Of a stretch of 64,000 nucleotides of DNA, positions 8,282 to 16,568 are shown piece after piece. The notes below the pieces were generated by a model. That model worked only from the letters and a program-made list of their open reading frames with translations. It searched no databases and was not told the DNA's origin. Each line of letters opens with the position of its first letter. The stretch's first letter is position 1. The translations under genes were made by a program, and so were the position numbers. The stretch is from an uncultured Eubacteriales bacterium (GTDB lineage: Bacteria > Bacillota > Clostridia > Oscillospirales > Acutalibacteraceae): assembly GCA_934466515.1 (NCBI GenBank), contig CAKSLH010000005.1, positions 50,071 through 114,070 of the forward strand. Reading direction: 5' to 3'.

Positions 8282-9412
8282 ATGTATAAGCTTATTAAAG
8301 AAGAAAACGGTGCAAGGCGCGGGGAATTTATAACCAACAGAGGAACCGTTCAGACGCCTGCTTTCATGAACGTTGCAACGGCGGCGGCTATAAAAGGTGC
8401 TGTTTCCGCCGAAGATTTAAAAGAAATAAACTGTCAGGTAATGCTTTCAAATACTTATCATCTTCATGTCAGACCGAGTGACGAAACCGTTAAAAAATGC
8501 GGCGGACTTCATAAATTCACTACTTGGGACGGACCGATTTTAACCGACAGCGGCGGTTTTCAGGTTTTTTCGCTTGCAAAGCTCCGTCAGATAACAGAAG
8601 AGGGAGTTACTTTTCACAGCCATGTCGACGGAAGAAAAATTTTCATGGGTCCCGAGCAGAGCATGCAGATTCAGTCAAATTTAGGTTCGACAATCGCAAT
8701 GGCTTTTGATGAATGTGTTGAGAATCCCGCAGAATATTCATATTCAAAGCAATCATGCGAGCGCACAACACGCTGGCTTAAAAGATGTAAAGCGGAAATG
8801 AGCAGACTTAACTCTCTTGATGATACAATAAATAAAGAACAGCTTCTGTTCGGAATAAATCAGGGCTGTACCTTCAATGATTTAAGAATTGAACACATGA
8901 AGCAGATAGCTGATTTGGAGCTTGACGGTTATGCTGTAGGCGGACTTGCCGTAGGAGAGCCTACTGAGGTTATGTACGATGTTTTAGAGCATGTAACGCC
9001 CGTTATGCCAAAGGATAAAATAAGATATCTTATGGGCGTCGGAACCCCTGCTAATATTTTAAATGCCGTAGAGCGCGGAATTGACCTTTTTGACTGCGTT
9101 ATGCCGAGCCGTAATGCAAGACACGGACATTTATTTACGTCTCACGGAATTATAAATATAAATAATAACAAATACGAAACCGACATGGCGCCTATTGACG
9201 ATAACTGCGGCTGTCCGGTTTGCAGAAGATATTCAAGAGCATATATAAGACATCTGCTTAAAGCAGGGGAAATGCTGTCCCAGCGTTTGCTCGTGCTTCA
9301 TAATCTATGGTTTTATAATAATTTAATGACTGAAATCCGAAATGCTCTCGACGAGGGAAGATTTGCGGAATTTAAGAAGGAAAAAGAAATAATTCTTTCG
9401 ACAAGAATTTGA
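8282..9412 (+). CDS. tgt: tRNA-guanine transglycosylase
   Basis: Tgt exchanges guanine 34 for preQ1 in GTN-anticodon tRNAs. The 376-residue product has the catalytic region TDSGGFQVFSL, the second aspartate in the ERGIDLFDCVMPSRNARHG block, GINQGCTFNDLR and GYAVGGLAVGE. The zinc site is in CGCPVCRRYSRAYIRHL near residues 309-325. Start ATG 8282 follows AGGAG. It directly follows queA, and yajC follows after its own promoter. Nothing is unusual in length or motifs. Confidence 0.97.
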   Translation: MYKLIKEENGARRGEFITNRGTVQTPAFMNVATAAAIKGAVSAEDLKEINCQVMLSNTYHLHVRPSDETVKKCGGLHKFTTWDGPILTDSGGFQVFSLAKLRQITEEGVTFHSHVDGRKIFMGPEQSMQIQSNLGSTIAMAFDECVENPAEYSYSKQSCERTTRWLKRCKAEMSRLNSLDDTINKEQLLFGINQGCTFNDLRIEHMKQIADLELDGYAVGGLAVGEPTEVMYDVLEHVTPVMPKDKIRYLMGVGTPANILNAVERGIDLFDCVMPSRNARHGHLFTSHGIININNNKYETDMAPIDDNCGCPVCRRYSRAYIRHLLKAGEMLSQRLLVLHNLWFYNNLMTEIRNALDEGRFAEFKKEKEIILSTRI

Positions 9413-9439
9413 TTTAACATTATATTTACAAATAATTCC

Positions 9440-9468
9440 TTGCAATTATGTAAAGTTTTCTGTATAAT
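9440..9468 (+). promoter_or_regulatory. Sigma-A type promoter of yajC
   Basis: TTGCAA (9440-9445) and TATAAT (9463-9468) are separated by 17 bases, about 35 bases before the yajC start. It gives yajC expression independent of queA-tgt. Confidence 0.65.
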
Positions 9469-9503
9469 TAAAATTGTTAAATTTAATGGAGGTTTAAAAC
9501 ACA

Positions 9504-9848
9504 ATGAATTTTAATTTACTCACACTTGCGGCAGCGGCTTCTAATACTACAGGCGGCGGTGCCGGCGGCTCTCTTATGATGATAGGCATGCTCGTGCTTA
9601 TGTTCGGTCTTATGTATTTTATCATAATCCGTCCGCAGAAGAAAAAAGAAAAAGAAGAAAAGAAAATGCGTGAAAATCTGCAGATCGGCGACGAAGTCGT
9701 TACAATCGGCGGAATTTACGGAAGAGTAGTTTCATTAAAGGAAGATACATTTGTTATCGAGTCTAAAAGCGATCACAGCAAGCTTACATTTGCGCGCTGG
9801 GCTCTTCAGCAGAACTTAACCGTTCATGACGATGTTGCTTCAAAATAA
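9504..9848 (+). CDS. yajC: Preprotein translocase subunit YajC
   Basis: YajC is a small single-span membrane protein accessory to the SecDF/SecYEG export machinery. The 114-residue product has one transmembrane helix at about residues 27-45, followed by the diagnostic IIRPQKKKEKEEKKM and then a small soluble domain with QIGDEVVTIGGIYGRV. ATG 9504 follows GGAGG. secD and secF, often downstream, are absent from this window. An imperfect hairpin follows directly and overlaps the ribosome binding site of the next gene. Confidence 0.95.
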   Translation: MNFNLLTLAAAASNTTGGGAGGSLMMIGMLVLMFGLMYFIIIRPQKKKEKEEKKMRENLQIGDEVVTIGGIYGRVVSLKEDTFVIESKSDHSKLTFARWALQQNLTVHDDVASK

Positions 9849-9857
9849 TAAGTAATT

Positions 9858-9912
9858 AAAATCCCCATGTTTAAATATACTTAATTATAAGTTATTTAAA
9901 TGGGGGATTTTT
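9858..9912 (+). terminator. Hairpin after yajC that also contains the next gene's ribosome binding site
   Basis: An imperfect stem pairs 9858-9876 with 9894-9911 and ends in a short T-run. The 3' arm holds GGGGGA (9902-9907), the ribosome binding site of the gene at 9913, five bases before its ATG. Confidence 0.6.
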
Positions 9913-10317
9913 ATGTCCGTTAAAAACAGCGAATTATTTAAAAAAGAAAATATCAAAAAATTCTTTATAGGTGTTCTTTTAGGTATTGTCGCAACAGCCC
10001 TTCTTATTATTATAGCATCGGCTGTATTTTTATTTTTAAACATCAGCCGCTCATTTGCAGGGGCAACAGCGACCGTCTGTATTGCGGCAGGAGCATTTTT
10101 AAGCGCTTTTTATTCGGCTCGAAAAATCGGAGAAAAAGGATATCTGACAGGACTTATAACTGGACTGTTTTACTTTCTGTGCGTTACCTCCGCCGCGCTT
10201 GCGGTAAATAAAGGCGGAGTAACTTCAAATACGCTTTTTCATTTTATAATAATTATGCTTTCGTCCCTTATCGGAGGAATTACGGGCGTTAATAAATCAT
10301 CAAAAAAATATATTTAA
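9913..10317 (+). CDS. Small four-helix membrane protein, TIGR04086/YrzE-like
   Basis: A 134-residue membrane protein with four predicted hydrophobic helices (about residues 20-40, 47-65, 72-95 and 105-125) and charged N terminus. Small proteins of this layout (TIGR04086, YrzE in Bacillus) are commonly encoded beside yajC in Firmicutes, and position plus topology support that assignment; the name is from memory of the family, not a search. No function is established. Its ribosome binding site lies in the stem of the yajC hairpin, so its translation may depend on read-through and unfolding. A strong terminator follows. Confidence 0.6.
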   Translation: MSVKNSELFKKENIKKFFIGVLLGIVATALLIIIASAVFLFLNISRSFAGATATVCIAAGAFLSAFYSARKIGEKGYLTGLITGLFYFLCVTSAALAVNKGGVTSNTLFHFIIIMLSSLIGGITGVNKSSKKYI

Positions 10318-10321
10318 AAGT

Positions 10322-10392
10322 AAACACCTCTTCTAACACAATTGCATCTATGCTGCAAAAGTGTTAGAAGAGGTGTTAGAAAAATTTTTTTG
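10322..10392 (+). terminator. Strong terminator after the YajC-neighbour membrane protein
   Basis: A perfect 17-bp stem (10322-10338 with 10361-10377) is followed by a T-run at 10385-10391. Confidence 0.85.
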
Positions 10393-10411
10393 CAGACCGT
10401 TTTTTCTTAGT

Positions 10412-10443
10412 AAACAAAAAAGAACCCGCTTAAACAGCGGGTT
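10412..10443 (-). terminator. Terminator of tRNA-Lys
   Basis: On the minus strand an 8-bp stem (10443-10436 with 10430-10423) has a five-base loop and is followed by a T-run, six bases after the tRNA CCA end. Confidence 0.8.
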
Positions 10444-10447
10444 TATA

Positions 10448-10523
10448 TGGTGGCCTATCGGGGAATCGAACCCCGGACACCTTGATTAAAAGTCAAGTGC
10501 TCTACCGGCTGAGCTAATAGACC
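10448..10523 (-). tRNA. tRNA-Lys (anticodon TTT)
   Basis: A complete cloverleaf on the minus strand: acceptor GGTCTAT pairs with ATAGGCC (one G-T wobble), the D-arm has AGCTCAGCCGGTAGAGC, the anticodon loop is CTTTTAA with TTT, and the T-arm contains GGTTCGATT. The CCA end is encoded. It reads AAA/AAG codons. It is a single-gene transcription unit with its own promoter and terminator. Confidence 0.97.
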
Positions 10524-10546
10524 GTGTCAAAAAAGACAGCTTAATT

Positions 10547-10575
10547 ATTATATCAATATAAGCATTAAATGTCAA
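10547..10575 (-). promoter_or_regulatory. Consensus promoter of tRNA-Lys
   Basis: Perfect TTGACA (10575-10570) and TATAAT (10552-10547) with a 17-base spacer on the minus strand, about 24 bases before the tRNA 5' end. Confidence 0.8.
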
Positions 10576-10648
10576 GAAAAAAATAGATATTTTTTAAATT
10601 ATTTCTTAAAATACCCTTTATAGCCGAATTATGCGCAAATACAGCAAA

Positions 10649-10690
10649 TTAACAGTCTTTGCCTTCCGCTAATATAATGGTAGCGGAGGG
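10649..10690 (+). promoter_or_regulatory. Promoter with a dyad across the -10 region, upstream of the ZIP transporter
   Basis: TTAACA (10649-10654) and TATAAT (10673-10678) are 18 bases apart. Inverted arms at 10662-10671 and 10681-10690 (10 bp, one G-T) flank the -10 box; the right arm contains the ribosome binding site GGAGGG. It may be a repressor operator, or an RBS-masking hairpin if transcription starts further upstream. Confidence 0.5.
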
Positions 10691-10697
10691 TCAAAAA

Positions 10698-11501
10698 ATG
10701 AGAAATTATATACTTATGGCTCTGCTTGCCACACTCGGTACATGGTTTGTAACAGCCTTGGGGGCAGGTACGGTCATCTTTTTTAAAAAGCCAAAAGAAA
10801 AAGTTTTAAATCTTATGCTCGGATTTTCGGCAGGCGTTATGATAGCCGCCTCGTTTTGGTCGCTTTTGCAGCCGGCGATAGACAGAGCCGATGCTCTCAA
10901 CTCAAAAATACCGCCATATTTAAGCGTTACGATCGGTTTTATATTCGGTGCGGTATTTTTACTGATTTCTGATAAAATCGTTTCTAAGACGATTTCAGGC
11001 GCTGATATGAACACAAATGAAAAATCGGGCAAAAACAGAATGTTTATGCTTATTCTTTCCATTACTCTTCATAACATCCCAGAGGGACTTGCGGTAGGAG
11101 TGGCTTTCGGAGCTCTAAAAAACTCAAATGCTTCTTCAGAACAGATAATGGGTGCGGTCAGTATAGCGATAGGTATTGCATTGCAGAATTTTCCGGAGGG
11201 AGCGGCAGTATCTATTCCTTTAAGAAGAGAAGGTAAGTCAAGATTTAAAAGCTTTATAATCGGGCAGGCCTCTGGGCTTGTTGAACCCGTTGCAGGTATT
11301 ATAGGCGCGGCGCTTGTTGTGTATGTAAACGCAATCCTTCCTTATGCACTATCCTTTGCGGCAGGAGCTATGATACTTGTCGCGGTTCACGAGCTTATTC
11401 CCGAATGCCAGCAAAACAGGGAAGAAATGCCTTATTTTTCAACCCTCGGAATTATTGCGGGATTTTCGGTTATGATGCTTTTAGATGTTGCATTGGGATA
11501 A
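10698..11501 (+). CDS. ZIP-family divalent metal transporter
   Basis: A membrane protein of about 267 residues with eight predicted helices. The ZIP metal-site signatures are clear: HNIPEGLAVGVAFG in helix IV and QNFPEGAAVSIPL in helix V, together with the conserved HELIPECQ near the end. The N-terminal half begins with a hydrophobic helix ending in GAGTVIFF. The start at ATG 10698 has GGAGGG eight bases upstream; a longer TTG start is unlikely. ZIP proteins move zinc, iron or manganese into the cytosol; the metal is not readable here. A dyad over the promoter suggests regulation, perhaps by a metal-responsive repressor, which is inference. Confidence 0.88.
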   Translation: MRNYILMALLATLGTWFVTALGAGTVIFFKKPKEKVLNLMLGFSAGVMIAASFWSLLQPAIDRADALNSKIPPYLSVTIGFIFGAVFLLISDKIVSKTISGADMNTNEKSGKNRMFMLILSITLHNIPEGLAVGVAFGALKNSNASSEQIMGAVSIAIGIALQNFPEGAAVSIPLRREGKSRFKSFIIGQASGLVEPVAGIIGAALVVYVNAILPYALSFAAGAMILVAVHELIPECQQNREEMPYFSTLGIIAGFSVMMLLDVALG

Positions 11502-11502
11502 A

Positions 11503-11553
11503 AATAAACACGGCTATAAGGTAAATAAAACCTTACAGCCGTGTTTATTATTA
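11503..11553. terminator. Bidirectional terminator between ZIP gene and livF
   Basis: A 19-bp nearly perfect stem (11503-11521 with 11531-11549) with A-rich and T-rich flanks separates two convergent genes. Confidence 0.8.
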
Positions 11554-11565
11554 TAATTTAAAATA

Positions 11566-12276
11566 TTAACCGCCGAGATATGCTTTTTTGACCATATCGC
11601 TTTCCATAAGCTCTTTTCCTGTACCGGTAAGAACGATTTTTCCGTTTTCAAGAACATAAGCTCTGTCGGAAATTGCAAGCGATTTACCCGCATTCTGCTC
11701 AACCAAAAGAATGGTTGTGCCGTCCTTGTTAATATGTTTGATAAGCTCAAAAACTTCATCAACGAGCAGGGGAGAAAGACCCATTGAAGGCTCGTCAAGC
11801 ATAAGAAGCTTCGGCTTACTCATAAGCGCTCTGCCCATAGCAAGCATCTGCTGTTCTCCGCCTGAAAGAGTTCCTGCAATCTGTCCCTTTCTCTCGCAAA
11901 GTCTCGGGAAAAGGTTATAAATTTTTTCAATATCTTCTTTAACGGCTTTTTTATCCTTGTTAAGGAACGCACCCATAAGCAGGTTCTCATAAACGGTAAG
12001 CTCCTGAAAAACTCTTCTGCCCTCTGGCACCTGAGCCATTCCGAGACCTACAAGCTTATGCGCGGGAGTATGGGTAATATCCTTTCCGTCATAAGTAACC
12101 GTTCCGCCCTTTTTGGGAATAAGTCCGATAACACTCTGCATGGTGGTGGTTTTTCCGGCACCGTTAGCACCGATAAGAGTTATAATTTCGCCCTCATCGA
12201 CATTAAAGCTTATGCCCTTAAGAGCTTGTATTACACCGTAAAATACTTCAAGATTTTTAATTTCAAGCAACGACAT
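11566..12276 (-). CDS. livF: Branched-chain amino acid ABC transporter ATP-binding protein LivF
   Basis: One of the two ATPases of the Liv importer, attached to the cytoplasmic side of LivHM. The 236-residue protein has Walker A GANGAGKTT, the signature LSGGEQQMLAMGRAL, Walker B LLMLDEPSMGLSP and the switch histidine replaced by the LVEQNAG block characteristic of LivF. It closes the operon livJ-livH-livM-livG-livF and starts nine bases after livG ends. A bidirectional terminator follows. Substrates of this family are leucine, isoleucine and valine, though some members carry other amino acids or urea. Confidence 0.93.
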   Translation of the reverse strand: MSLLEIKNLEVFYGVIQALKGISFNVDEGEIITLIGANGAGKTTTMQSVIGLIPKKGGTVTYDGKDITHTPAHKLVGLGMAQVPEGRRVFQELTVYENLLMGAFLNKDKKAVKEDIEKIYNLFPRLCERKGQIAGTLSGGEQQMLAMGRALMSKPKLLMLDEPSMGLSPLLVDEVFELIKHINKDGTTILLVEQNAGKSLAISDRAYVLENGKIVLTGTGKELMESDMVKKAYLGG

Positions 12277-12285
12277 AGCTTACTC

Positions 12286-13056
12286 CTAACCGCCGATATA
12301 GGCTTTAATAACTTCGGGATCGTTAAGTGCGTCTCTGGTTTTACCCTGAGCAAGAACCGTTCCGAAGTTAAGAACGGTAACTTCATCGCAAAGACCCGAA
12401 ACAAATTTCATATCGTGCTCGATAAGAAGTATTGTCATATCGAATTTATCACGGATAAGGAAAATTGTATCCATAAGGTCCTTTGTTTCATTCGGGTTCA
12501 TTCCTGCCGCAGGCTCATCAAGAAGCAAAAGCTTCGGATTTGTAGCGAGCGCTCTTGCAATTTCAAGCTTACGCTGTTTTCCGTAGGGAAGATTGCAGGC
12601 AAGGTTGTTTCTTTCCTCTTCAAGGTCAAATATGCGAAGAATTTCCTTAGCACGGTTTCTCATTGCCTTTTCAACCTTAAAATGCTTAGGAAGTCTTAAA
12701 ACCGAGGTAAGAAAACCGCATTTGAATTCAGGCTGATTTGAAAGACCTACCATAACATTTCTGATAACGCTCATATTATTGAACAGTCTGATATTCTGGA
12801 AGGTTCTCGCAATGCCCTTATGATTGATTTTTTCCTGAGATTTGCCCTTTAAATCCTCGCCGTTTAGCAAAAATGTTCCGGTTGTAGGCTGATAAACGCC
12901 GGTAAGAAGGTTAAAAACAGTGGTTTTTCCGGCACCGTTAGGACCGACAAGACCGTAAATCTGATTTTTCTTAATTTTGAGATTAACATCCTGAACCGCT
13001 TTAAGACCGCCGAAGGAAATGCCGAGGTCAATTGTTTCAAGTACATATTCAGACAT
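12286..13056 (-). CDS. livG: Branched-chain amino acid ABC transporter ATP-binding protein LivG
   Basis: The second ATPase of the Liv importer, 256 residues. Walker A is GPNGAGKTTVFN, the signature is the LivG-type LPYGKQRKLEIARAL, and Walker B is LLLLDEPAAGMNP, followed by LLIEHDMKFV with the switch histidine. The family segment GIARTFQNIRLF follows the Q-loop. Its start overlaps the livM stop by one base, indicating coupled translation. It pairs with LivF as a heterodimer. Confidence 0.94.
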   Translation of the reverse strand: MSEYVLETIDLGISFGGLKAVQDVNLKIKKNQIYGLVGPNGAGKTTVFNLLTGVYQPTTGTFLLNGEDLKGKSQEKINHKGIARTFQNIRLFNNMSVIRNVMVGLSNQPEFKCGFLTSVLRLPKHFKVEKAMRNRAKEILRIFDLEEERNNLACNLPYGKQRKLEIARALATNPKLLLLDEPAAGMNPNETKDLMDTIFLIRDKFDMTILLIEHDMKFVSGLCDEVTVLNFGTVLAQGKTRDALNDPEVIKAYIGG

Positions 13057-14210
13057 TATTTTCCCTCCTTAGGTGATTTATCGGGCTTAAGATTATTTTG
13101 GTCAACAGGCGAAACATCAACAGAAAGAACCTCATCCATCGGAATCTTGGTCTGAATTCTCGTCCATTTAGCCGAATCGTCCTTTATAACCGACGGATCT
13201 TTCTTCTTATGAAGATTTTCAAAAAGCTTCTTTAAGTCATACTTATCTCTGATTGATTTGAAAGCAGGGGAGTTGTTATAAATTACTATCAGTATAAGAA
13301 TGATTGCATAAAGCAGGTTCTGTAATACCGCAAGGTTGCCGGTAAGAATTGTTGCAAACTCGGTATTGATAAATGTAATAAGCGCAGCGGCTATAATTGA
13401 GCCGTTAATTGAGCCTATTCCGCCGAGAACTACCATAACGAGAATTTCTATAGAATAGTTGTAACCGAACTTTGAGCTTTGAACATTGTAGTTAGAAAAG
13501 CTATAAAGAACGCCCGCGACACCTGCAAAGAATGATGAAACGATAAACGCAAGAAGCTTATATTTTGTTACGCTGATTCCTGTTGCCTTTGCCGCGATTT
13601 CATTGTCACGGATAGAGGTTATAGCTCTTCCGTGCTTAGAACGCATTAAATTCTGAATTACGGCAAGCGTGATAAGAACTATAATAAAGCAATAAAGATA
13701 AAGAACATCCTTATCGTAACGGGGAGTTTCAAGGCCTAAAGCTCCGCCGAATGATTCCTGACTTGTATTCTGGAAAACAGACTTTACTATTTCACCGAAG
13801 CCCAAAGTAACGATTGCAAGATAATCGCCCTTAAGACGGAGAGCAGGAAGACCGACGACAAATCCGAAGAAAGCCGCGCAAATTCCGCCTACAAGAACAG
13901 AAATTACAAATGAGAGAATACCTGTAGAGCCGAGCTTATCTTCAAGGATAAGCGAGCACTTACCGCCGAGATAAGCTCCTATGCACATAAATCCTGCATG
14001 GCCCAAGGAAAGCTCGCCTAAGAAGCCGACAACAAGGTTTAATGAAAGTGCAAGAACAATTGCAATGGCTATCTTTTCAACAAGATATATGGTCGATTTT
14101 TCAAGACCGACAGTCATTGAGGTTATAAAAAGGAAAAGAGTGAAAGCGGCAACTACAACATAGTTTATATAGTGCTTCCATTTGATTTTTGATAATTTTG
14201 AATTACCCAT
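13056..14210 (-). CDS. livM: Branched-chain amino acid ABC transporter permease LivM
   Basis: A 384-residue permease with about ten transmembrane helices. Recognisable blocks are NLVVGFLGELSLGHAGFM near residue 60, LRLKGDYLAIVTLGFGEI and the coupling-helix segment AITSIRDNEIAAKATGI, then a cluster MVVLGGIGSINGSIIAA. The last 60 residues form a hydrophilic charged tail (LHKKKDPSV onward) longer than in most LivM proteins; its role is unknown. It overlaps livG and livH by single bases. It forms the membrane channel with LivH. Confidence 0.93.
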   Translation of the reverse strand: MGNSKLSKIKWKHYINYVVVAAFTLFLFITSMTVGLEKSTIYLVEKIAIAIVLALSLNLVVGFLGELSLGHAGFMCIGAYLGGKCSLILEDKLGSTGILSFVISVLVGGICAAFFGFVVGLPALRLKGDYLAIVTLGFGEIVKSVFQNTSQESFGGALGLETPRYDKDVLYLYCFIIVLITLAVIQNLMRSKHGRAITSIRDNEIAAKATGISVTKYKLLAFIVSSFFAGVAGVLYSFSNYNVQSSKFGYNYSIEILVMVVLGGIGSINGSIIAAALITFINTEFATILTGNLAVLQNLLYAIILILIVIYNNSPAFKSIRDKYDLKKLFENLHKKKDPSVIKDDSAKWTRIQTKIPMDEVLSVDVSPVDQNNLKPDKSPKEGK

Positions 14211-15082
14211 TATACTTTCTCCTTTCTCTTTTTACCGAGTATTCCCGTCGGCTTAACAAGAAGAATAACGATAAGTATTAAAAACTCTATTGCGTCGGTA
14301 TATGCCGCCAAGGCGGGGATTTTATAAGAAAAGCATTCGATTATTCCGAGAACAATTCCGCCGATCATAGCTCCGGGAATTGAGCCTATTCCGCCGATAA
14401 CCGCGGCTGTAAACGCCTTGATTCCGGGCATGGAGCCGAAAGTGTTAGAAATGCTCGGTGCTTTTATAAGATAGAAAAGACCTGCAATTGCGGCAAGAGC
14501 CGACCCTATTGCAAATGTAACGGTGATAACCATGTTAACATTGATACCCATTAACTGCGTTGCGTCTCTGTCCTCAGAGGTTGCAACCATCGCTCTGCCC
14601 ATCTTCGTAAACTTAACGAAAACGCTGAGCGCCGCCATAACAACTATAGTGCAGGCGAGAGTTAAAAGCGTTGCCACCTGAATTTTCATTCCGCCGACTT
14701 TAACGGTTCCGAGCTCGAAAATATTAACCATTTTCGGAGCAGAGCCGAATATGATCTGCGCAAGACTCTGTAAAAGATAGCTTACGCCGATAGCCGTAAT
14801 AAGAACCGCAAGGGGAGAGGAGCCGCGCAAAGGCTTATAAGCAACTCTTTCGATTGTAATTCCGAGCAAAGTACAGAAAATAATTGCGGCTGTTATTGCT
14901 ATTGCGGGGTGACCTGTAGTCGTCATAAACACATAGATAGTGTAACCGCCGACCATTATAATGTCACCGTGAGCAAAATTAAGCATTTTCGCGATACCGT
15001 AAACCATGGTATAGCCGAGCGCTATCATGGCATAAATTCCGCCGATACTCAGACCGTTAATTAAGGTCGTAATAATTTCCAT
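14210..15082 (-). CDS. livH: Branched-chain amino acid ABC transporter permease LivH
   Basis: A 290-residue permease with eight to nine transmembrane helices. NGLSIGGIYAMIALGYTMVYG at the start, LNFAHGDIIMVGGY, and the coupling segment AMVATSEDRDATQLMGIN are typical of LivH, as is the GGIGSIPGAMIGG block. ATG 15082 has AAGGTG upstream. It follows livJ after a 147-base gap that carries two hairpins, which may set the ratio between the abundant binding protein and the membrane components. Confidence 0.93.
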   Translation of the reverse strand: MEIITTLINGLSIGGIYAMIALGYTMVYGIAKMLNFAHGDIIMVGGYTIYVFMTTTGHPAIAITAAIIFCTLLGITIERVAYKPLRGSSPLAVLITAIGVSYLLQSLAQIIFGSAPKMVNIFELGTVKVGGMKIQVATLLTLACTIVVMAALSVFVKFTKMGRAMVATSEDRDATQLMGINVNMVITVTFAIGSALAAIAGLFYLIKAPSISNTFGSMPGIKAFTAAVIGGIGSIPGAMIGGIVLGIIECFSYKIPALAAYTDAIEFLILIVILLVKPTGILGKKRKEKV

Positions 15083-15229
15083 TTTAACACCTTACCATAC
15101 AAATTTTTTAATATTAACCGACGCTTAATAGCTTGCGGTAATAACCAAGCGATTAAGTCTCGGTTAATATACAGAGCATATCTCCGGCATACCGAAAGAT
15201 ATGCCGGACGATATATTTTGATTAAAAAA
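15083..15229 (-). promoter_or_regulatory. Structured livJ-livH intercistronic region with two stem-loops
   Basis: One 9-bp stem pairs 15183-15191 with 15200-15208. A second long, interrupted hairpin pairs 15111-15121 with 15160-15170, then 15124-15129 with 15153-15158, then 15131-15135 with 15146-15150. Neither is followed by a clear T-run on the minus strand, so they look like RNA-stabilising or attenuating elements. Confidence 0.55.
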
Positions 15230-16393
15230 TTAAGCTTTGTCTGCTTCTTTTATAACAAACTTGATTGCGCTCTTCTTAACTTTTCCGTCTTTGTTCCAAG
15301 CAACATCGCTGCCGCCGCCTGTTACAGCATTTTTGAGCTTGTATGTCTTGAAAGTATCTTTAAGAACATCACAAAGATCAGATGCGGAAATGGTTACGTC
15401 GTCAACCTTAGCTTCTTTCATAGCGCCGTAAATAGCATATACGCAGTCATAAGCTGAAGCTCCGAACTGGTTAAGGGTCTCTTTGCCGTACTTTTCAGTA
15501 TACTTCTTTATGAAGTCGCCTGCGGCACCGGTAGTAGCGGAAGAATCGAAGTGAGAAAGCATTGAAACTTCCTGAGGTATAGACTTGATATCAAAGCCTT
15601 TGGTTGAGTCGATTCCGTCAAATCCGTCGCAGCCGTAGTAAACAGCATCGTCAGCTATCTTACCCTTAGCCTGAGTCATAAATATGGTTGCAGGAGTGTA
15701 ATAGATAGGCATAAAGATGAACTTACAATCTTTGAGCTCATTTATCTGAGAATCAAAGCTGGTTGCACCTGCATCTGTAAACAGAGTTTCAACAACCTTT
15801 ACGCTTGAATCAAGATTGCTCTTGAACTGTTTGAAAATACCTGAAGAGTAGTTATCGTCGGATTTATAGAATACGCCGATTGTCTGTCCCTTGAAGTTTT
15901 CATTAACATAAGATGCAGCAGCCTTTCCTTGGTCGCCGTCTGCGAAGCACATCTGATAGCCGTTGTCATACTTCGGGATATCATCGTTAGAAGCAGAAGG
16001 AGTAAGGAAGAATACATTATCTTCATGAGAAAGGTTAGTCCACTCAGCGCAGGGAGCAGAGGTTACACATCCTAAAGAAACCTGCATTCCTTTTTCAAGG
16101 AGGGAAGCATAGTTGGTAGCAACCTTGGTTGCATCGTGCATATCGTCGGTGACTTCAAGTCTGAACTTAACACCGTTAAGACCGCCTGCTGCATTGATTT
16201 CGTCAACAGCGAGCTGAGCTCCGTTCTTAACACCGTTGCCGTAAATCGCGGCAGCACCGGTAAGCGGGCCGGAAACACCTATGACATACTCTTTGTTATT
16301 TGCAGTGTAGCTTTTCTTACCGCAACCTGCAAATGCCGCACACATCATAGCAGCTGCCATGACGAGGCTTAATACTTTTGCTGATTTTTTCAT
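15230..16393 (-). CDS. livJ: Branched-chain amino acid substrate-binding lipoprotein
   Basis: The extracytoplasmic binding protein of the Liv importer, 387 residues. The N terminus is a lipoprotein signal: KK, a hydrophobic stretch, and the lipobox AFAGC at about residues 20-24, so the mature protein is anchored by a diacylated cysteine. The body matches the type I periplasmic binding fold, with YVIGVSGPLTGAAAIYGNG at the start and QFGASAYDCVYAIYGAM towards the end. It is first in the operon, with a promoter at 16479-16508. The specificity (leucine, valine or other amino acid) is not certain from sequence. Confidence 0.93.
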   Translation of the reverse strand: MKKSAKVLSLVMAAAMMCAAFAGCGKKSYTANNKEYVIGVSGPLTGAAAIYGNGVKNGAQLAVDEINAAGGLNGVKFRLEVTDDMHDATKVATNYASLLEKGMQVSLGCVTSAPCAEWTNLSHEDNVFFLTPSASNDDIPKYDNGYQMCFADGDQGKAAASYVNENFKGQTIGVFYKSDDNYSSGIFKQFKSNLDSSVKVVETLFTDAGATSFDSQINELKDCKFIFMPIYYTPATIFMTQAKGKIADDAVYYGCDGFDGIDSTKGFDIKSIPQEVSMLSHFDSSATTGAAGDFIKKYTEKYGKETLNQFGASAYDCVYAIYGAMKEAKVDDVTISASDLCDVLKDTFKTYKLKNAVTGGGSDVAWNKDGKVKKSAIKFVIKEADKA

Positions 16394-16478
16394 TTTTGTT
16401 TACCTCTTTCTTAAAAGTGATATATTTAAACGGTATGCAAAATAACAATTACCGATATATCCGTAATCTGCACTATAT

Positions 16479-16508
16479 ATTATAACTGTAATTTTAACTT
16501 ACCGTAAA
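16479..16508 (-). promoter_or_regulatory. Probable promoter of the liv operon
   Basis: On the minus strand TTTACG (16508-16503) and TATAAT (16484-16479) are 18 bases apart. The leader to livJ is about 80 bases. Confidence 0.5.
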
Positions 16509-16516
16509 AACCTAAT

Positions 16517-16550
16517 AAAAAAAGCTTTGCTTTTTCAAAAAGCAAAGCCC
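16517..16550 (-). terminator. Terminator of the small membrane protein gene
   Basis: A 12-bp stem (16548-16537 with 16535-16524) with a very short loop and a following T-run on the minus strand, 20 bases past the stop codon. Confidence 0.75.
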
Positions 16551-16568
16551 GTCATTAAGCTCTAAATT

